In this document: piece after piece, positions 7,491-12,908 of the stretch
Position numbering within the stretch: position 1 is the stretch's first letter
Layout: each line of letters starts with the position of its first letter
Assembly (NCBI GenBank): GCA_003024985.2
Contig: PXIH01S0011809.1
Reading direction: 5' to 3' (one strand)
Source of the DNA: Euperipatoides rowelli
Lineage: Eukaryota > Onychophora > Udeonychophora > Euonychophora > Peripatopsidae
DNA: 12,908 nucleotides
Position numbers and translations under genes: made by a program
The notes under the pieces: generated by a model
The model's input: only the letters and a program-made list of their open reading frames with translations
Told to the model about the DNA's origin: nothing
Databases searched by the model: none

Positions 7491-9449
7491 GGCAAGCCCG
7501 TTGTCGAGAGGAAGTGGGGGGAAAAAAAAGATTTTTTAGTGAAATGTATTTTTGATAAGTTCAAACATTCTACTTTCATAAAAAAAAATGAAAACATTAA
7601 AATTGTTAAATAAAGCTTTATTTTGAACCTGCTTGTGATGTTTTACTTTTATTTATCCAAAAACTGTGCAAAATAGGTAATTTTCAACCAGATTCAACAC
7701 TCGATAACTGCCTCTGTTGGAGGTTACCATCTTTTCTGTTTAGCTTGTTTGAAAGGTAAAGTTTTGATGACATCATACTTTCTTGCAGTCACAATTAATT
7801 TCTGATTTTATTGAATAAAAATACCTTGTAAAATGTCGAAATATCAGTTATGTCATGGCATGTGCCGAAGCATTGCTAAATGTGCTCAATTACATGTTCA
7901 TATGTTGGAGAATACTTTTTGTGTTGAATAGCTTCAAGCAATAATAATAATAATATTCTGTAGGATGCCTGTTAATTTCAAAACCCCATCAATTTATGAT
8001 CATTAGTTTTGAAATTTTCTTATGCTGTTTTTCGAAAATGAAAATACAGTGTAAGTAACTAGGAAATAAATTTTAGTATTATAAATATAAAAATATATAG
8101 AGAATACAATAAGACTATAATTATTTAAAAAAAAAAAATTTTATTTTATGCATTTTATTTGAATTATGAAATTTAATTTTTTTAAATATTAAATTTTCAT
8201 ATCCCCCCCGCCACTTGCTTTATACCTTATTGTATTCTATAGGATGTCTATAATATTAATTTTTTAAAAAAATCATTAATTACTGAACAGTATTTTTGAA
8301 ATTATTTGAGTGGCAACCTTCGCCTGCATTTTGCTTATTAATCTTTTTTTTTTTTTTTTTCAAAATTAAATTCCACATTTATTATCAGTATGGTCATCTC
8401 TTTTATTGTAGTAAGCTACATTATATTTTAAATAACAAAAAAAATATAGATTTTGAGTGGTGTGGCTCCTTAAGGGGAATACCACCCTCTCTCCTTCCAG
8501 CATTTTTCATATTGTAATTATTATTAAACCATAAAAATTGAAAAGAGTAAGGACTACAATGGCTATCTTACAACACAGAATGATAATACATGAAACAATA
8601 AAACTAAAATTATCTAAAATAATCTCTCTGCAGATTTTTCTATTTCCAACATAATATAAAATGCTGTCATTTAATTTTCACACTTTTTCTTATTTTTTAT
8701 CATTAAACATAATGTTGCCTTAGCATTAGGAGTACTTGGATCTTCATTCCAACAGCTGATTAAGATATGCCAAAAAAAAAAAAAACGCCCCTTTAGCAAA
8801 AATATTTTTTTTTTTTTCTGTATGCACTATTGTGTCAAAGACAATGTCTTAAGAAAGTCTAAGTTCAAAAAAAAACTAGACGAAGTTGTCTGCCTAGTAA
8901 AACTACTCCCTCCTCCCCCCTCCTTTTTTTTTAAACTTATTTTTCTGACATTACACAAATATTCATTTTAAAACCTGCTCATCTATTTTAAGATAAGAAA
9001 AGATTTCATCTTCTGAATCATAAACTTTAGTCCTAATATATATTTTTGTTATGTATTCATAACTAATATTAATTGTGTGAAGGAGACGTTCTGTCTGACC
9101 TCCATGTAAGCCACAGTTTGATTTGATGTGTTTTAATTTTATAGAATGGTTTGACAGGTTAGTATTTACAAAATATTATTTTATCCAATTCTTTAATAAA
9201 TTGGAGAAGTAGAGCAGTCGTCTTCAGGCGCAATATTTTAAAGATTAACCTTGGCAGCAAAGGTGAAATTAGGTTTATAATATGCACAAAGATTTATTTT
9301 ATCCTACTCTATTATTTTTTTTTTTTGTAAAAATGTGATTTGATTCTATAAACATACTGTATATTTCTTTAATATATTCAAGTTATTTTTACATTTGCTT
9401 GCTTTTGATGATCATCTCTTAAATTTCCTGTTTTTCTTTTTTCTTTTAG
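7491..9449. other. AT-rich stretch with simple repeats only
   Basis: No supported gene. It holds a TAA/ATA trinucleotide tract (about 7940-7955), a C7 run near 8203, a 17-T run (8344-8360), and several A and T runs near 8770-8820 and 8920. TTAAGGGGAATACC near 8472 looks like one end of the TTAA family, but no matching end was found nearby. Confidence 0.45.
7940..7955 (+). repeat. ATA trinucleotide microsatellite
   Basis: About five tandem copies of the ATA/TAA unit. It is a short simple repeat with no sign of function. Confidence 0.7.
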
Positions 9450-9521
9450 TCTCACTTGGTGAAGAATGAAGGCTGGGAAACGTTCAAGTCCTGTGTAAAA
9501 CAAGAGATGAGAAATGCATGA
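9450..9521 (+). CDS. Possible terminal exon, product unknown
   Basis: A strong pyrimidine tract (TTTTTCTTTTTTCTTTTAG, ending at 9449) precedes a frame of 23 codons and TGA (9519-9521). The other two frames stop almost at once. The peptide contains HLVKNEGWETFKSC and ends QEMRNA. HLVKNEGWETF is faintly like the BH2 box of Bcl-2 proteins (WI..NGGW..F), but the first W and one G are missing and no membrane anchor follows, so I do not assign a family. AATAAA occurs downstream at 9723 and 9799, which suits a 3' untranslated region. A rival lies on the opposite strand: a pyrimidine tract with ACACAG before a 35-base segment (9490-9456) and a donor CCAA/GTGAGA. Only one can be real. No upstream exon with matching phase was identified. 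Confidence 0.33.
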   Translation, partial: SHLVKNEGWETFKSCVKQEMRNA

Positions 9522-9798
9522 GTATCAACGATGTACAGTACATTAATTATATCATATTGTATAAATATATACATATTTATTCCATTTTTATTACATCATC
9601 ATGAAAGACTACCCCTTTTAAGAAAAATGATCCCATTTCCAATTCTCTTTCTCTGGCAATCTTCCAATCATGTGATGCTATGGTATTAATTACATTTTCA
9701 TTAAAAAAACTAGGTCAGTAGTAATAAACTGCTCATCAATTCATCTATGCTTAATTTTTTTTATATAATTTTTTTTTTTTTTACATTTGATTACTTTG

Positions 9799-9804
9799 AA
9801 TAAA
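9799..9804 (+). terminator. Possible poly(A) signal
   Basis: AATAAA followed about 28 bases later by a GT-rich stretch (AGGTGTTGTTTC), as expected of a cleavage site. It would serve the candidate + strand exon ending at 9521. In AT-rich DNA this hexamer is common by chance. Confidence 0.2.
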
Positions 9805-9826
9805 TTTTTTTTATCAATGCACTTAC

Positions 9827-9895
9827 CTAGGTGTTGTTTCATCTTTAAATAGTGTCCAATATGTTACCGATATTTTTAATTTGTTTTGAAAAGTT
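9827..9895 (-). CDS. Internal exon candidate with strong splice sites, product unknown
   Basis: Read on the - strand, a clean pyrimidine tract TTTCTTCATTTCTCTTTTCAG leads into 69 bases that end CACCTAG at a donor GTAAGTGC, a near-ideal 5' splice site. Exactly one frame is open throughout (one split base, 22 codons, two split bases). It contains KLKISVTYWTLFKDETTP, a plausible soluble, mixed beta-rich stretch. The other two frames have stops. This is the best internal exon in the window. I do not recognise the protein. The next exon on the - strand must begin by completing a codon that starts AG. The nearest - strand candidate (9490-9456) fails this, since it would give a stop at once. The remaining exons are therefore probably far away or outside the window. 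Confidence 0.4.
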
Positions 9896-10611
9896 CTGAA
9901 AAGAGAAATGAAGAAATATGTTAACCTAGAATTCTTGCATTTGATTATTATGGAATGTTGTCTGGACAATGACACACAAGCAATATAATAAAAGTTATTT
10001 TTTTTTTTATGTTGCCAATTTGATTTGTAAATAGAAAAATTAACCCCATGCTTCTCAGCACTATATTCCTACAATTATGACAGCTTTGCAGGATTCAGTA
10101 CAATCATCCACCACTTTTTTCCTCATAATTAAATGCTACAATATTATCTCCACCCTGATGTGTTCCACCCTTCAGAGAAGTAACTGGTATTTTTCAGAAC
10201 TAACAATGACAAAAGATCTCCCCTCCCCACATCAAACAAATACATCAGGGAAAGTAACTTTTTAAACAATATTTTTATCAGGGACAAAAATTGCTCTTAG
10301 CAAAAAAAATGTTTATTAGACTTTCATTACAGAATTGAAATTTCTCTTAACTTCTTTATAACTTGTCTTTCAAAAGTATTTTCCTCTTTCCTTTCTATTT
10401 TCATAAATCTGGAGAAATTCATAATTTCCCATTAGTGAAAAATATATCCATTTAAAAGTGGAATTTTTCTAAAACTCTCATATTGAGAAATGTAAATGAC
10501 TGTGAAAAACATAATATGTGGCTTCCATAACGGTCAATCTGATAAATGATTGGTATATCGCAGTTCTACTCAATTTATCTTTGTGATGAGAAAATTTTCT
10601 GTGAGAATCAA
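9896..10611. other. AT-rich stretch with weak coding hints only
   Basis: A + strand frame at 10077-10265 (62 codons) and a - strand frame at 10408-10327 (26 codons, rich in K, E and R, after TTTCTCCAG) were considered. Both are explained well enough by local base bias and lack partner exons, so they are not called. Confidence 0.4.
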
Positions 10612-10852
10612 GGAGCAGTGATCCAGTGGGATGATCTCAGCTACCTCAATGCTGTCTAAGCGTATTCTGTGAATTCAAGGCTCACCTCAACCACAAAATT
10701 TTGGGTCCTTTTTCACAAGGGACCTGGAACTAGATTGGCAATAGAAAACTTTAACTAGCCAAGGAATGAATACCAGGAGTTGCCTCTGAAGACAAAGATG
10801 GAGCTATCCTATTAAAGAATCAAGACACTTGTAGAATTAAAAATATATATAT
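10612..10852 (+). mobile_element. tRNA-headed SINE-like insertion (+)
   Basis: Positions 10612-10692 (81 bases, the size of a long-variable-arm tRNA) fold like a degenerate tRNA. The D-arm is GATC-CAGTGGGAT-GATC (10620-10636). An anticodon-like arm pairs CAGC with GCTG (10638-10654), and the variable region is long. The T-arm is GTGAA-TTCAAGG-CTCAC (10669-10685), with the usual TTCRA loop. The polymerase III A box is TGATCCAGTGGG (10619-10630) and the B box is GAATTCAAGGC (10671-10681). The acceptor stem is poorly paired (about 4 of 7), so it is not a working tRNA gene. The body holds a small inverted repeat GGTCC/GGACC near 10704-10724. The element probably ends near the AT dinucleotide tract at 10843-10852. 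The exact right edge is uncertain and no target duplication was identified. Confidence 0.42.
10843..10852 (+). repeat. AT dinucleotide tract
   Basis: Five AT units after a short A run, at the likely tail of the + strand SINE-like insertion. Simple A/T tails are usual for such elements. Confidence 0.6.
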
Positions 10853-10919
10853 CTTAAGAATTATGAAATTGTACACATGTAAATAAAAAAAAAACGTGTG
10901 GGAAAATATCTTAAGAAAA

Positions 10920-11088
10920 GCCATTGATATGTTGTGCGACAACTTTAGGTATAATGGTACCCGTGTTCTTTGGCATCTCCATTTCGGAGAACTACTTGTT
11001 TTCTTTGGATGATGTCCATGCTCTAAGTGGGATTCAAACCCGGTCGGCTGTCTGCCTTCTTGCCAAATGTTCAACCAAGACATCGGCT
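10920..11088 (-). mobile_element. tRNA-headed SINE-like insertion (-)
   Basis: On the - strand, starting at 11088, the sequence reads like a decayed tRNA head. The D-arm pairs CTTG with CAAG around a 13-base loop GTTGAACATTTGG (11079-11059). The B box is GGTTTGAATCC (11040-11030), one base from the classic GGTTCGAATCC. The T-stem is only partly paired (CCGGG against CCCAC). The body contains a perfect hairpin TCTCC-ATTTC-GGAGA (10976-10990). The head is followed by unique-looking sequence, and the left edge near 10920 is a guess. A 101-codon - strand frame (11125-10820) passes through this element and is an accident of it. It faces the + strand SINE-like copy tail to tail. Confidence 0.5.
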
Positions 11089-11811
11089 TTGCATTATTAT
11101 TACATTTTGACTTTAATAACATCATGCATCATCTTTGATAAAGCAATTATGATGATTTACATTTTTTTACAAATAATATGAACAAAAAGTTAATACATTT
11201 GAAGCTCATGTAAAAATATATCTTTCTTTCTATACTTTATTTGCATAACAATGTAAAATTTTCATTGAACTTATTTTGAGATGTAAGTTTTGATTTAATA
11301 TCTAATCACTCTTTTTTTGAATAGGTCATGTAATTGCAAGGATTATGATTGGTGTAACAAACATTATGCCTTTGCACAATATCCCTCTGAAAATCTGGGC
11401 TGCTACTTATATTATTGTTCATGATTGGAAAATGTTAATCTATAATATCTGTAAAATGAAGAATTAACATGTATTATATGCAAATATTTGTACTCATGGC
11501 CAGTTTGATTGACTATAACTAATTCTAATGGTTGCTTTAATTTGAGATTGATGCATAAGCATCTACTGTATTTAAAATATATTATGATAATTGATATTCT
11601 AAAAACAAAAACTTTCAAGCTGTAACAGCGATTTTCAGGCCATCATATCTGCATCATTCTACCCCTGGGATTGCTGTTCTTACATTATATTTTCCTCCTA
11701 ATGATGCTTCTTACGAAATAGATGGCTGATAACTAAGAATAAATATTAATGCAAATACTGTATATTAATATTAGAAAATTTCAATGACCTTCATATTCAC
11801 TTCTCCAGTAA
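11089..11811. other. AT-rich stretch, nothing recognised
   Basis: No supported gene or repeat. The - strand frame at 11412-11618 is low-complexity. A possible 40-base microexon (+, 11809-11848) between TTCTCCAG and a donor CAG/GTAAGG overlaps the right edge and is discussed in the findings. Confidence 0.45.
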
Positions 11812-12043
11812 AATACCAGATTTATACAAATAAGAAAAATATTTACAGGTAAGGAAATCATTTTTGATAAATCTTCTACTAACAAACGATTTTCCCCACT
11901 ATCGAGAGCGGTGGTTATGTGGGATGAGTGCGGCTACCAACGACTCTCAAGACACGTATTGCAGTCGCGGATTCAGCCTAAAATCCAAATCTTTTTTTTC
12001 CGAGGGGATTCAGGATTGGATGTTTTTCATCCATAGGAAATAA
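11812..12043 (+). CDS. Coding-like patch with two overlapping open frames
   Basis: Two + strand frames stay open over nearly the same bases, although the centre (about 11895-11975) is the least AT-rich part of its neighbourhood. Frame 1 runs 11812-12036 (74 codons) and includes VVMWDECGYQRLSRHVLQS. Frame 2 runs 11834-12043 (69 codons) and includes CGMSAATNDSQDTYCSRG and EGIQDWMFFIHRK before TAA. Frame 2 looks the more natural C-terminal exon, with spaced cysteines and a charged end, but neither matches a family I know. ATG codons are internal in both. A strong donor-like CAG/GTAAGG at 11848 lies near the start. The patch ends with a small hairpin TGGATG-TTTTT-CATCCA (about 12019-12035). It could be a terminal exon, a piece of an unknown repeat, or chance. 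Confidence 0.22.
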
Positions 12044-12908
12044 TAGAAACTTTAATTAAAGGTCATATGTAACGGATTGTTTTAACTTTTTTATTATTAT
12101 TGATTTTCAGATTACTGAAAAAAAAATTCCACTGGAAAGAAATAATTTTAAATGCATTAAAAAAAAGTTATTTAAAGTTAAAATTAAGAATATTCCTAGC
12201 CTTAGTTTGAGATTACAAATTGAAGCTTTCACATTTTTTGGGAGTCTGAGATTAATTTGATGATGAAATTCTATCTACAGCTGTTTTCTTTGTAATGATT
12301 TAACATGTAAATAGAGGCATGTTCAACTTGTATAAAAGGTCATTTTGATTTTTTTTTAAAAAACAAATTGGACCAGAATAGCACAAAGAATGAATTTAAT
12401 TGATTTTTTACAAGAATTTGAACATTTAGTCCATATGATTTCCAGCTTTAAACTGACAAAGATAGCAAATGTTCTATAGTTAAGTATAACAAGCTCTATT
12501 CATCTCTGAACAATGTTGTCACAAAATATCTCCCCACGTGTGTACAGTGGACAATCTTGTTTTAAGAGGACACGCTATCAATTGCAGGATGAAAATTGAA
12601 AAAAAATATTCATTCGTGGCATTGAGTTTTTTTTTTACTAAATAAACTTATCTACTTTCAAAATAAAATCATTTAAATTAAAAAAAAAAAAAAATCTATT
12701 GGAAAACACATTTTATTAAGACCATAAAATAGTTAAAAGAAAAGATTTATGAAAATAAAACCAGTAAAAAGACGTATTTATAATAAATAGCTTGAAAAAC
12801 CAATATCTCTTAAGCTAGGATGCCATATTTTATATTAAATGAAACGTTGAATCTTCTTTGTTTACATTTTTAATGATATTCAATACATCACAAGAATGTG
12901 GAATAAAG
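12044..12908. other. AT-rich right end, nothing recognised
   Basis: No supported gene. It holds a 15-A run (12680-12694), a TTAAGAGGACACGC sequence near 12562 that resembles a TTAA-element edge without a partner, and a final AATAAA near 12902. None supports a call. Confidence 0.45.

Noticed and set aside
7282-7539. 85-codon + strand frame
   Set aside because: It crosses the right edge of the second TTAA element, including its terminal repeat, so it is an accidental frame.
8472-8490. TTAAGGGGAATACC resembling a TTAA-element end
   Set aside because: No matching inverted end was found. The nearest candidate, TACCCCTTTTAA near 9610, has two extra bases and poor further agreement.
8296-8517. 73-codon + strand frame
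   Set aside because: Its residues come largely from a 17-T run, with no support beyond being open.
10077-10265. 62-codon + strand frame beginning at ATG
   Set aside because: No homology recognised, ordinary base composition, and no supporting neighbours. Possible but unsupported.
10327-10408. 26-codon - strand frame rich in K, E and R after TTTCTCCAG
   Set aside because: It is the complement of a long pyrimidine-rich tract, which by itself produces K/E/R codons. The acceptor tract is short.
10612-10692. Working tRNA gene
   Set aside because: The acceptor stem is only about half paired, and the anticodon arm has a 4-bp stem and a 9-base loop, so it is a SINE head or pseudogene.
10820-11125. 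101-codon - strand frame
   Set aside because: It spans the - strand SINE-like insertion and AT-rich tail, so it is the translation of a repeat.
11412-11618. 68-codon - strand frame
   Set aside because: Low-complexity I/Y/K-rich sequence without splice or start context.
1-12908. CRISPR array, operon, phage or other prokaryotic system
   Set aside because: No regularly spaced repeats, no bacterial-type genes or ribosome-binding sites, and the sequence style is that of an animal nuclear genome.

Overview
This window looks like non-coding DNA from the nuclear genome of an animal, most probably an invertebrate. It is strongly AT-rich, full of homopolymer runs, and has no long open reading frame. 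It contains tRNA-derived short repeats and small non-autonomous transposons bounded by TTAA, and its only protein-like pieces are short and exon-sized. The repeat style (TTAA-bounded elements, degenerate tRNA-headed SINEs) fits a mollusc-like genome, but that is an impression and not proof. Nothing bacterial, phage-like or CRISPR-like is visible.

Layout. Positions 1-88 may be the cut right end of an element with GGAGTGG subterminal repeats. Positions 89-1640 are A-rich on the + strand and hold nothing recognisable. Positions 1843-3031 are a candidate TTAA-bounded element with imperfect terminal inverted repeats and a cluster of palindromes in its middle. Positions 3138-3204 are a weak exon candidate (+). 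Positions 4897-5385 are a coding-like patch broken by frame changes and stops, perhaps a decayed gene. Positions 5386-6424 are T-rich and empty. Positions 6425-7490 are a second TTAA-bounded element, with ends related to the first. It carries a 20-bp palindrome around CACGTG and a YY1-like plus RFX-like pair near its right end. Positions 7491-9449 are empty apart from simple repeats. Positions 9450-9521 are a candidate terminal exon (+). Positions 9827-9895 are the best internal-exon candidate in the window, on the - strand. Positions 10612-10852 (+) and 11088-10920 (-) are two tRNA-headed SINE-like insertions arranged tail to tail. Positions 11812-12043 form a less AT-rich patch with two long overlapping open frames. 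The remainder is AT-rich filler.

No complete gene can be built here. The exon candidates lie on both strands and their splice phases do not join into one model. The window is therefore best read as introns or intergenic DNA shaped by small transposons. I did not find a convincing new biological system. The items most worth checking are the related pair of TTAA elements with their embedded transcription-factor-like sites, the - strand exon at 9827-9895, the frame-broken coding patch at 4897-5385, and the patch at 11812-12043.
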